From JBPRGH01 sp051418055 (GTDB lineage Bacteria; Bacteroidota; Bacteroidia; Cytophagales; Cyclobacteriaceae): a stretch of 64,000 nucleotides of DNA. A program made the position numbers and the translations under genes. The DNA is taken from the NCBI GenBank assembly GCA_051418055.1, contig JBPRGH010000137.1, forward strand, positions 62,001-126,000. The letters run 5' to 3'. The first letter of the stretch is position 1. Every line of letters begins with the position of its first letter. Below, piece by piece: positions 16,696 through 25,015 of the stretch. The notes beneath the pieces were generated by a model. It searched no databases, was not told where the DNA came from, and saw only the letters and a program-made list of their open reading frames with translations.

Positions 16696-17073
16696 CTATC
16701 TCATACTCCGGATACTTAAAATAGTATCAATATACTCTTTCAGCGCCTTTAGGTTAAAGGGTTTTTTAATAAAGCCATCTGCACCGGCACGATCTGCAAT
16801 TTCCTGAATTTCCTGATTAGCGCTAAACATTACTACAGGGATATCTTTTGTTTCATCATCCTGTTTTAATCTTTTAGTGGCTTCTTCACCCCCAATTTCA
16901 GGAATCCAGATATCCATCAGTATAAGATCAGGTTGAAAGTCTTTTACTACAGCAACAGGGTTATCAACATTATCCCAACCTTTAACTTTGTAGTAGCGTC
17001 CGAGGGCTAATTCTGTTACCTCAAGAATATCACGTTCATCATCAAAAATTAATACTTTTGCTTGCTGTTGCAT
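16696..17073 (-). CDS. single-domain response regulator (receiver)
   Basis: The 125-aa protein is one receiver domain with no output domain. The acidic pocket is Asp11-Asp12, the phosphoacceptor Asp54 (LILMDIW), the switch Ser84 (VVMFSAN) and the conserved Lys104 (FIKKPF), so it should be phosphorylatable. It lies 64 bases downstream of a second receiver gene of similar design and of a broken kinase gene on the same strand. With the presumed kinase decayed, its current partner is unknown. Confidence 0.92.
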   Translation of the reverse strand: MQQQAKVLIFDDERDILEVTELALGRYYKVKGWDNVDNPVAVVKDFQPDLILMDIWIPEIGGEEATKRLKQDDETKDIPVVMFSANQEIQEIADRAGADGFIKKPFNLKALKEYIDTILSIRSMR

Positions 17074-17137
17074 ATAAAATAATTTCCTCTCTACAGAAAC
17101 AACGTCTTTTTGGAAATGTTTTTAGTTTTAGAATAAC

Positions 17138-17494
17138 TTACTGCTCAATTTTATCACTTATAAAATGCTTTAAATCTTTTATTTTAAAAGGTTTAGTCAT
17201 ATATCCATCAGCACCAGTCTCTTGTGCTATTAATTCTATATCTGCGTTAGCTGAAAATAAGTAAACAGGGATGTTCCGCGTTTTTTCATTTTTCTTCAAC
17301 AACCTAATAGTTTCACCGCCTCCTGTTAACGGTACTCCCAAATCAAGGAGAATAATATCAGGATTTACTTCAAGCACCTGGGTTACAGGTTTATGAAGAA
17401 ATGATATGCTATGAACTTCATATTCATTCTTCAACACAGTTTCTGCGATTTGCAGAATATCTTCTTCATCATCTATAATCAGGATCTTCTTCAT
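17138..17494 (-). CDS. single-domain response regulator (receiver)
   Basis: The 118-aa receiver has Asp8-Asp9, phosphoacceptor Asp51 (IILLDLGVP), Ser81 (VYLFSAN) and Lys101 (YMTKPFK), all intact. It begins five bases after the end of the CheB/histidine-kinase remnant, so the three once formed an operon of kinase and two receivers. It resembles the next receiver gene closely (PVYLFSANADIE with PVVMFSANQEIQ), consistent with duplication. Confidence 0.92.
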   Translation of the reverse strand: MKKILIIDDEEDILQIAETVLKNEYEVHSISFLHKPVTQVLEVNPDIILLDLGVPLTGGGETIRLLKKNEKTRNIPVYLFSANADIELIAQETGADGYMTKPFKIKDLKHFISDKIEQ

Positions 17495-17499
17495 ATTGT

Positions 17500-17859
17500 T
17501 TAATCTTCAGAAGGTAAAGAAAAATAAAATTTGCTTCCTTTACCATCTATGCTTTCTACACCAACATTCCCACCATGCATTTTTACAATCTTTTTGGTAA
17601 CGAATAAGCATATTCCATGGCCTGATATAAAGTTATATTTTTCATTGGCCCTATAATAACGGTTGAAGATATTTTTTATATGTTTTTCCGAGATCCTATA
17701 CCTTTATCTAGTACTTCACAGATGACATCGGCTCCATTGGTACTTAAATTAACCACAATTTCTTTTTCTAATGTCTAATGATAACATGAAGCGGATCTAA
17801 GCCTCCTGCTGAAGCTCCAACAGCATAAGTTTTTTAGGTTTATTTACTGAATTAGCCAT
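17500..17859 (-). pseudogene. remnant of a CheB-type/histidine kinase hybrid sensor
   Basis: Reading the minus strand from the ATG at 17859, the frame begins MANSVNKPKK, then a one-base shift leads into TYAVGASAGGLDPL, the N-terminal signature of CheB methylesterase domains. A stop follows about ten codons later. Next, in a different frame, comes the end of a histidine-kinase ATPase domain: VICEVLDKGIG (G1 box), a one-base loss, then KHIKNIFNRYYRANEK (F box), SGHGICLFVTKKIVKMHGG (G2 box), ending at a TAA at 17500. Hybrid CheB-CheR-PAS-kinase proteins of over 1000 residues are known in Bacteroidota. This 360-base remnant keeps both ends and has lost the middle, with at least three frame disruptions. 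It is five bases from two receiver genes. Confidence 0.8.
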
Positions 17860-18312
17860 AGAAAAGAACTAAATTACACTATTATGATAAAATTAAACAG
17901 TGTAAATTATTAAAGATTTATCAACAAAAAATTTTACTTTCTGTTAAAGCTAAAGAAACTTTATACCCAGAATAGTAAATGATTAGATCAGCCTTATTTA
18001 CAATAAAAATAAATAAATTAGATTCCATAGGATCTTTTTTTTATAAAATAATTTTAAGCAGGAGATTACTGGCTGAACATACCAGGGTCAGGGACTTTCT
18101 ACATACTACTTTACTCCTTGCCTCAGGCAATAAGACAAGGAAATCATCTCTTTTATATATATCTAATAATGATTTACCATTAGTGCCGGAAAAAAGCCGG
18201 GTGGGTATGTAGATGTTTTGGTAGCTTTTATAAATACCAAAAGATAGCTGATCATTCATTGCATTGAAATCCAGTATAAGTAAATTAACCAACCAGGAGA
18301 TTTTTATTTAAG
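17860..18312. other. 453-bp region without a recognisable gene
   Basis: This stretch separates the kinase remnant from the pyruvate carboxylase gene. It holds a 77-codon plus frame (17979-18212) and an 83-codon minus frame (18041-18292) that starts with TTG; neither has a recognisable domain. A GGAG at about 18296-18299 precedes the pyruvate carboxylase start by some 13 bases. The region may contain the promoters of both units and further eroded sequence. Confidence 0.5.
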
Positions 18313-21300
18313 ATGACCATTGAACTAAAGGATATAAACAAATTAATGGTGGCCAACAGAGGTGAAATTGCCATCAGGATCTTTCGTGCAGCTACAGAAC
18401 TAAGGATACGTACCGTGGCCATTTACACCTATGAAGATCGCTATTCATTACACAGGTATAAAGCTGATGAAGCTTATCAGATTGGTCCTGATGAAGAACC
18501 TCTTAAGCCCTATCTTGATATTGAAGAAATCATTACTGTGGCAAAAAGAAATAATATTGATGCCATACATCCAGGTTATGGATTTTTATCAGAGAACACA
18601 AACTTTGCCCGCCGTTGTGCAGAGGAGGGAATAATTTTTATAGGTCCTCGTCCTGAAGTCATGGAAAAACTTGGGGATAAAGTTTCTGCCAAGGAAATAG
18701 CAAAAGCAGCTAATGTTCCCACCATTCCTGATAGTCAAAAAAAACTTACTACTGCTGATATAGCTTTAAAAGAGGCTAAAATTGTTGGTTTCCCGGTGAT
18801 GGTCAAAGCGGCTGCCGGAGGTGGGGGACGAGGGATGCGTGTTGTTCATGATGAGGAGCAGCTAAAAAAATCTTTTGATGAAGCACAGCGGGAAGCTGCC
18901 AAAGCATTTGGCGATGATACTGTTTTCCTTGAAAAATTTGTTCCTGATCCCAAACATATTGAAGTGCAGCTGATGGGTGATAACTATGGAAACCTGGTTC
19001 ATCTTTATGAAAGGGATTGTTCCGTACAGAGAAGGTTTCAGAAGGTAGTTGAGGTTGCTCCAAGTGTAAATCTAAGTGAGGAAGCAAGAAATAAACTTTA
19101 TAATTATGCACTGGCGATTGGTAAGCATGTAAATTATAATAATGTCGGTACCGTTGAATTCCTTGTAGATAAGGACGAGAATGTTTATTTCATTGAAGTA
19201 AATCCGCGTATCCAGGTCGAGCATACTATAACCGAAGAGATAACAGGAATTGATATTGTTCGCTCACAGATCCTTATAGCGAGAGGTTATGATCTTCCTG
19301 ATCCGAGAATTTTTATTCGTGAGCAGGATGATATTAAAATTAATGGTTTTGCCATACAATGCCGTATTACCACAGAAGATCCGGAGAATAATTTTCAGCC
19401 GGATTATGGAACTGTTATAGCTTACAGAAGTGCCAGTGGATTTGGCATACGGCTGGATGCCGGTAATTGCTATACAGGTGTTACTATTTCACCGTTCTTT
19501 GATAGCCTGCTTGTCAAGGTATCTGCCTGGGGACGTACTTTAAAAGGAGCTTCAGAGAGGCTTCACAGAGCACTTACAGAATTCAGGATCAGGGGAGTAA
19601 AAACCAATATCGGGTTTTTAGAAAATGTACTCCACCACCCGGAGTTTTACAGGGGAAATGCCACTGTAAATTTCATTGCCAGTCATCCGGAGCTTCTTCA
19701 GCTGCCAAGGATGCTAAACCGGGGAACAAAGCTGCTTAATTATCTGGCAGATGTTTCAGTAAACGGTAATCCGGATGTGAAAAAATTCGATCCGGAGAAA
19801 AGCTTTCGGAATCCTAAAGTACCACCATTTGACAAAAAAGGGGATTATCCTAAAGGAACAAAAGATAAGCTCAATGAGCTCGGAAGAGAGGGATTTGTAA
19901 AATGGCTTAAGGAAGAAAAAGCTATTCAATATACAGACACAACATTTAGAGATGCACATCAGTCGTTACTGGCAACGCGTATGCGTACTACAGATATGCT
20001 GAAAGTTGCGGAAGGTTATGTGAAAAACCATCCGGAGACTTTTTCTATGGAAGTCTGGGGAGGTGCCACTTTTGATGTATGTATGCGGTTTTTGCATGAG
20101 AATCCATGGGAGCGGTTAAAGTTATTTCGTCAGGCAATGCCAAATATGCTTCTGCAGATGCTGCTCAGGGGCTCTAATGCCGTAGGTTATAAGGCATATC
20201 CGGATAATCTGATAGAGAAATTTGTAATAAAAGCTGCAGAGAATGGCATTGACATTTTCCGAATATTTGATTCACTGAATTGGGTGGAGGCAATGAAAGT
20301 GAGTATCCGTACTGTACGTGAGCAGACAAATTCGCTGGCCGAAGCCTGTATATGTTACACCGGAGAGATCACTGATCCTGATTCGAAATATGATGTAAAA
20401 TATTATCAAGACCTTGCAAGGCAGTTAGAAGATGAAGGTGCACATATTCTGGCCATAAAAGATATGGCTGGCTTATTAAAGCCTAAAAGTGCTCCTGTTT
20501 TAATAAAGGCTTTAAAAGAAGTAGTTGATATCCCAATCCACCTGCACACCCATGATACATCATCATTGCAATGTGCCACATATATGGAGGCAATAGATGC
20601 CGGGGTAGATGTTGTTGATGTCGCAATGGCCTCAATGTCGGGATTAACGAGCCAGCCAAATTTCAATTCGTTAGTGGCAGCTATGAAAGGGCATGAGCGA
20701 GAGAATAAGTTTGACATAAAATCCCTGAATAAATATTCCAACTATTGGGAGGATGTTCGTGAATTCTATTATCCGTTTGAATCCGGATTAAAAGCCGGAA
20801 CAGCAGAGGTTTTTTCTCATGAGATCCCCGGAGGCCAGTATTCTAACCTCCGGCCACAGGCACAGGCATTAGGTCTTGAAGGTAAATTTGAAAAAGTAAA
20901 GGAAAATTATGCTATTGTCAACCGAATGTTTGGTGATCTTATAAAGGTTACTCCTTCAAGTAAGGTGGTAGGGGATATGGCCCTTTTTATGACTTCAAAG
21001 GATCTTACTGAGCAGGATATTTTGGAAAAAGGCGAATCCTTATCATTTCCGGAATCTGTGGTAAGTATGTTTAAAGGCGAGCTGGGGCAACCCTACAAAG
21101 GTTTTCCTGAAAAGATGAGCAAGATTATATTAAAAGGTGAAAAACCTTTCAAAGACAGGCCAAATGCACATCTTAAACCTATTGATTTCCAAAAGGAATT
21201 TAATGAATTCCAAAAGGAATTTGATGAATATTGTGACGAGCTGGATTTCCTTTCTTACAAGCTGTACCCCAAAGTATTTACTGAATTTTATAATAATTTT

Positions 21301-21759
21301 CAGTCTTATGGTGATGTATGGAGACTTCCGACACCAGCTTTTTTCTATGGCTTAAAAAACAATGAAGAGCTTTTTGTAGAGATCGGCAAGGGAAAAGCTA
21401 TTATCCTTAAAAAATTATATACTTCTCCGCCTAATGAAAACGGCATTGCGGATGTTTACTTTGAGATGAATGGACAGACACGGGTGATTGAGATAATGGA
21501 TAATAATTTCCAGTCAACCAAAACAGTTCATAAAAAAGCAAAAACAGAAAAGGAAATAGGCGCACCCATGCAGGGAAGAATCGCACAGGTAGTGGTTAAA
21601 AAAGGAGATACGGTGAAGAAAGAAACACCGTTATTTCTTATAGAGGCCATGAAAATGGAGACTACAATTGTATCCCCGATAGCAGGTAAAATAAAGGAAG
21701 TTCATTTAGGCCCCGGAGAACTGGTGAAAACCGATGATCTTGTCGTAGAGTTTGAGTAA
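18313..21759 (+). CDS. pyc: pyruvate carboxylase
   Basis: The 1148-aa single-chain enzyme carboxylates pyruvate to oxaloacetate using ATP, bicarbonate and biotin, refilling the TCA cycle and supplying gluconeogenesis. Domains in order: biotin carboxylase (about 8-460; LMVANRGEIAIRIFRAA, glycine-rich KAAAGGGGRGM, FIEVNPRIQVEHT), carboxyltransferase (about 540-820; YTDTTFRDAHQSLLATRMR, HLHTHDTS), the PYC/OADA-type central domain, and a C-terminal biotinyl domain with the biotinylated lysine at about 1114 in EAMKMET. Length and order are those of alpha4 pyruvate carboxylase. It converges on nuoJ with only two bases between the stops. Confidence 0.97.
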   Translation: MTIELKDINKLMVANRGEIAIRIFRAATELRIRTVAIYTYEDRYSLHRYKADEAYQIGPDEEPLKPYLDIEEIITVAKRNNIDAIHPGYGFLSENTNFARRCAEEGIIFIGPRPEVMEKLGDKVSAKEIAKAANVPTIPDSQKKLTTADIALKEAKIVGFPVMVKAAAGGGGRGMRVVHDEEQLKKSFDEAQREAAKAFGDDTVFLEKFVPDPKHIEVQLMGDNYGNLVHLYERDCSVQRRFQKVVEVAPSVNLSEEARNKLYNYALAIGKHVNYNNVGTVEFLVDKDENVYFIEVNPRIQVEHTITEEITGIDIVRSQILIARGYDLPDPRIFIREQDDIKINGFAIQCRITTEDPENNFQPDYGTVIAYRSASGFGIRLDAGNCYTGVTISPFFDSLLVKVSAWGRTLKGASERLHRALTEFRIRGVKTNIGFLENVLHHPEFYRGNATVNFIASHPELLQLPRMLNRGTKLLNYLADVSVNGNPDVKKFDPEKSFRNPKVPPFDKKGDYPKGTKDKLNELGREGFVKWLKEEKAIQYTDTTFRDAHQSLLATRMRTTDMLKVAEGYVKNHPETFSMEVWGGATFDVCMRFLHENPWERLKLFRQAMPNMLLQMLLRGSNAVGYKAYPDNLIEKFVIKAAENGIDIFRIFDSLNWVEAMKVSIRTVREQTNSLAEACICYTGEITDPDSKYDVKYYQDLARQLEDEGAHILAIKDMAGLLKPKSAPVLIKALKEVVDIPIHLHTHDTSSLQCATYMEAIDAGVDVVDVAMASMSGLTSQPNFNSLVAAMKGHERENKFDIKSLNKYSNYWEDVREFYYPFESGLKAGTAEVFSHEIPGGQYSNLRPQAQALGLEGKFEKVKENYAIVNRMFGDLIKVTPSSKVVGDMALFMTSKDLTEQDILEKGESLSFPESVVSMFKGELGQPYKGFPEKMSKIILKGEKPFKDRPNAHLKPIDFQKEFNEFQKEFDEYCDELDFLSYKLYPKVFTEFYNNFQSYGDVWRLPTPAFFYGLKNNEELFVEIGKGKAIILKKLYTSPPNENGIADVYFEMNGQTRVIEIMDNNFQSTKTVHKKAKTEKEIGAPMQGRIAQVVVKKGDTVKKETPLFLIEAMKMETTIVSPIAGKIKEVHLGPGELVKTDDLVVEFE

Positions 21760-21761
21760 TA

Positions 21762-22244
21762 TTAATATTTACGTGATATTACCATTGCACCTATCATTGC
21801 TACCAGGAGCAATATAGCGGCAATTTCAAATGCCAAAAGATGCTCCGTAAAGAAGGAGATACCCAGGTCCTTTACATTATTGGATGCAGCCATTGCAGGA
21901 ACTGGGGCGGGCCAGGTAATTTTATAAATAAAGGATATATACAGGAACAGGAAACCGAAGAACAGTAGTACGGCTATTCCTTTTCGAGTACTTTTCTCCT
22001 CATCTTTTTTTGCCTGGCTCAACATAATACCGAATATCAGCAATACCACAATTCCTCCCACATAAACCAGGAGTTGGGTGACGCCCACAAACTCTGCACC
22101 TGAAAAAATATATAATCCAGCAAGGGCACTGAGTGCAAAAATTAAAGAATAAGCAGCGTACATTAAATTTCTAAAGAAAAGAACACCTGTAGCTCCTAAA
22201 ACTGTTAAAATTCCGAATATATAGAAAGGAAGTTCTGCAAGCAT
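21762..22244 (-). CDS. nuoJ: NADH-quinone oxidoreductase subunit J
   Basis: This 160-aa integral membrane protein has five hydrophobic segments and the NuoJ pattern (FRNLMYAAYSLIFALSALAGLYIF, QLLVYVGGIVVLLIFGIML). NuoJ belongs to the proton-pumping membrane arm of Complex I. It begins three bases after nuoI. Unusually it is the last nuo gene here: no nuoK follows, because the strand is then occupied by the convergent pyruvate carboxylase gene. Confidence 0.93.
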   Translation of the reverse strand: MLAELPFYIFGILTVLGATGVLFFRNLMYAAYSLIFALSALAGLYIFSGAEFVGVTQLLVYVGGIVVLLIFGIMLSQAKKDEEKSTRKGIAVLLFFGFLFLYISFIYKITWPAPVPAMAASNNVKDLGISFFTEHLLAFEIAAILLLVAMIGAMVISRKY

Positions 22245-22247
22245 CTG

Positions 22248-22931
22248 TCAATCTTTTTTTGGAGGATTAATACGAGGCTTGACTTTAGGTTTAGCAGGTT
22301 TTACTACTGCCTTCGGTTTTATTACGGGTTTTGATTGCGACTCTTCAGGAGCTAAATCTTGCGGAGTTTCTTTCGGGGTTTCAGGCTTTTGCAGTGCTTT
22401 TCTCTTTTCCTCAATCTCTTTATCTGAAAGGTTTGCAAATGAATAGATATGATCTTCAAAATCATACTCACTGAAATCGAAGGTTTTTGTCATGGTAAGG
22501 CATTCTGTTGGGCAAACAGTGGTACATAAACCACAGAAGCAGCATTGTGCCATATTTATATCAAATTTCGCTGCATGTATACGTTTGGGAGTGCCATCAG
22601 AGGTATAGCCGTAAACTTCAGTATCTTTTATTGGCTCAATAGTTATGCAGTCGACGGGGCAGATCTTAGCACATTTATCGCAGACAATGCAATCATCAAT
22701 TTCATTATCCAAGCGGTAACGGCCATTATCAGGAACAGGAATAATCTCATGAGGATATTGAACCGTTTGGATACCTTCCTGATAATTTTCAAAATAATCA
22801 ACCTGAGATATATTTTTCGGGATGGCTTGTTTTCGGGATTTTATAAAGTGGCTAAAGGTAATTTTAAGCCCGCTAACTAAAGATTGTAGGATGTTCTTTA
22901 AATTATTTTTATATGTAGACCGGTTATTCAA
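22248..22931 (-). CDS. nuoI: NADH-quinone oxidoreductase subunit I (two 4Fe-4S clusters)
   Basis: This 227-aa ferredoxin-like subunit carries electrons toward quinone in the peripheral arm of Complex I. Two clusters are visible: Cys81, 84, 87, 91 (CIVCDKCAKICP) and Cys130, 133, 136, 140 (the CxxCxxCxxxC in QCCFCGLCTTVCP). After about residue 180 there is an unusual Lys/Pro-rich tail of nearly 50 residues with repeated PK and KP, probably disordered. It starts five bases after the stop of the sensor kinase gene that separates it from nuoH. Confidence 0.95.
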   Translation of the reverse strand: MNNRSTYKNNLKNILQSLVSGLKITFSHFIKSRKQAIPKNISQVDYFENYQEGIQTVQYPHEIIPVPDNGRYRLDNEIDDCIVCDKCAKICPVDCITIEPIKDTEVYGYTSDGTPKRIHAAKFDINMAQCCFCGLCTTVCPTECLTMTKTFDFSEYDFEDHIYSFANLSDKEIEEKRKALQKPETPKETPQDLAPEESQSKPVIKPKAVVKPAKPKVKPRINPPKKD

Positions 22932-22936
22932 TATAT

Positions 22937-25015
22937 TTATGCTGCTTTTTGAAGAGTAAAGTTAAAGGTACTTCCTTTACCTTCCTCACTTTCCACCCAT
23001 ATTTCTCCCCCGTTGCGCTCAATAAATTCTTTACATAATTTTAGGCCAAGACCTGTCCCTTTTTCATTTGCAGTGCCCTGTCGTGTGTAGGTACTATTAA
23101 ATTCAAAAAGGCTTGTTTTAATTTTAGCTGGTACGCCAATGCCATTGTCGCTAACACTAACCACCACTTTATCATCTTTTAATGTACTTCTGACAACAAT
23201 CTCACCATTTTTATCGGTAAATTTTAGTGCATTGCTTAATAAATTTCGGATTATTAGTTCAAGCATATTTTTATCGGCAAAAACCTGAATATCCTCTGTT
23301 TCATTTTTCAGCTTTATATTTTTATCATTGATCTCTTCAAGATATTCAATATTTTCATCTACCAGAATTCGCAGGCCGACATTCTCCTTTTTTAACTTAA
23401 TTTCATTTGACTGCAACAGAACCCAGTCCATCAGGTTATCGAGAAGTTTAGATGCGTGCTTTAGTTGTTTTTCGATAGATCGTGATATAACAGTTGTTTC
23501 ATCAAGTTTCAGGTTTCCTCCGGCTAAAAGAGCTGACATGCCTTTTAAATTATTTATCGGAGATCGCAGATCGTGAGATATAATAGAAAAGAACTTATCC
23601 TTCACCTTATTTAGCTCTATAAGCTCATACCTTTGTTGTTCCAATTCCTGTTGTTGAATAAGCAGCAGGTTATTCATTTTTCTACGTCTTCTGCTGCTAC
23701 GAAAAAGAGTAATAAGGAGGACCATAAAAAAAGCTATCAATACCACCAGGACATTACGGATAAGCTCTTCCTGGGCAATTTGTGCGTTATGCTGCGCCTC
23801 TTTCTGATTAAGGAGATCAATCTCCAGATCCCTCTGCTGTGCTACATGTTCAATCTGGAGCTGCGAAAGTTGTTCGCTTTTTTTAGAGGTAAACAATGTA
23901 TCAAGAACAGTTTTATATTTTTTATAATATTCAAAAGCCTTCGCAATTTGACCTTTAGATTCAAAAAGCTTTGAAATTTCAAAGTAGCAACGGCTTTTCA
24001 GGTCAGAAGATTTTACTTCATTTGCAAGAGAGAGACATTCTTTAAAATATTCTTCAGCACGATAATGATCTCCTGTAGAGGAATACACTACTCCTAATCC
24101 GAAATAGCTTTCTCCAATTCCAGATTTATTATTTAAACGTTTGTTATATGTAAGTGCTTCTTCATAATTCTTTATTGCTTCCTCGTTATTTCCTGATATC
24201 TGATACAGGTTACCAAGTTTATTATAGACCTGTGGTATAAGAAGATATGATTGTAATGTTTGGCTTATCTCTAAAGCAGATTCCAGTTTTTTTCTTGCTT
24301 CATCTATTTTTCCAAGTTCGAGGTAAATCTCTCCGACATCATAATATGAATATGCAAGGCCTTCTTCGTCACCTATTTTTTTACTGATGCTTAATGAACT
24401 GTCAATAAAAGTAAGGGCACGTTCATAATACCCCTGCTCTTTAAGCACTCGTCCTATGTTATAAGTTGCAATAGCAATTGTAAGGCTGTCATTTATTAGC
24501 TCACCCTGTTTAAGGGCGCGATAGTAATAATTGTATGCCTGGCTATATAATTCCCGGTCAAAATAATCCTCTCCAATACTATTCAGTGAAAGGGCAATAC
24601 CTATGGAATCATTTAATTCAGTAAATTTCTTTAATGTTAAAAGATCATAATAAAGTGCACTATCATAGTTACTATTTAAATGGGAAATATGACCGAGGTA
24701 TTCATAGCTATAAGCCTGAGAATAGTTAAAATTCTTCTCCAGGGCAAAATCCCTTGCCTTAAGGGTTAATTGATAAGCTCTTGATATATTCTGTTCATCT
24801 AATTCATGATTTATTAACCTGAATAATGAAAAGATCTTCAGTGTGTCATTGGGGTTTGTTTGCCATTCATGATGCAGGCTATCTGCTACAACAGAATGAT
24901 CCTGGGCAAAGGCATTACCTAACGAGAGAAGGATAAATATTAATATGTAAAAACTTAATCTCACTAATTTGTAAAATAAATAAAAATTATGATTTAAAGC
25001 AGCACCAGTTGCCAA
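22937..25015 (-). CDS. TPR-containing membrane sensor histidine kinase
   Basis: The 692-aa protein has a signal or anchor segment (about 17-38), a periplasmic array of about seven TPR repeats (about 60-390; for example AYSYYDVGEIYLELGKIDEA), a coiled coil, one transmembrane helix (about 421-439), and a cytoplasmic kinase. The phosphoacceptor is His481 in FFSIISHDLRSP; N-box NLLSNALKFT at 591-600, G1 DNGIGV and G2 GTGLGL are intact. It lies inside a nuo cluster, overlapping the end of nuoH by 22 bases and stopping five bases before nuoI, so it must share their transcript. The nearest response regulators are the two receivers about 5 kb away on the same strand; pairing is speculative. Confidence 0.9.
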   Translation of the reverse strand: MATGAALNHNFYLFYKLVRLSFYILIFILLSLGNAFAQDHSVVADSLHHEWQTNPNDTLKIFSLFRLINHELDEQNISRAYQLTLKARDFALEKNFNYSQAYSYEYLGHISHLNSNYDSALYYDLLTLKKFTELNDSIGIALSLNSIGEDYFDRELYSQAYNYYYRALKQGELINDSLTIAIATYNIGRVLKEQGYYERALTFIDSSLSISKKIGDEEGLAYSYYDVGEIYLELGKIDEARKKLESALEISQTLQSYLLIPQVYNKLGNLYQISGNNEEAIKNYEEALTYNKRLNNKSGIGESYFGLGVVYSSTGDHYRAEEYFKECLSLANEVKSSDLKSRCYFEISKLFESKGQIAKAFEYYKKYKTVLDTLFTSKKSEQLSQLQIEHVAQQRDLEIDLLNQKEAQHNAQIAQEELIRNVLVVLIAFFMVLLITLFRSSRRRRKMNNLLLIQQQELEQQRYELIELNKVKDKFFSIISHDLRSPINNLKGMSALLAGGNLKLDETTVISRSIEKQLKHASKLLDNLMDWVLLQSNEIKLKKENVGLRILVDENIEYLEEINDKNIKLKNETEDIQVFADKNMLELIIRNLLSNALKFTDKNGEIVVRSTLKDDKVVVSVSDNGIGVPAKIKTSLFEFNSTYTRQGTANEKGTGLGLKLCKEFIERNGGEIWVESEEGKGSTFNFTLQKAA

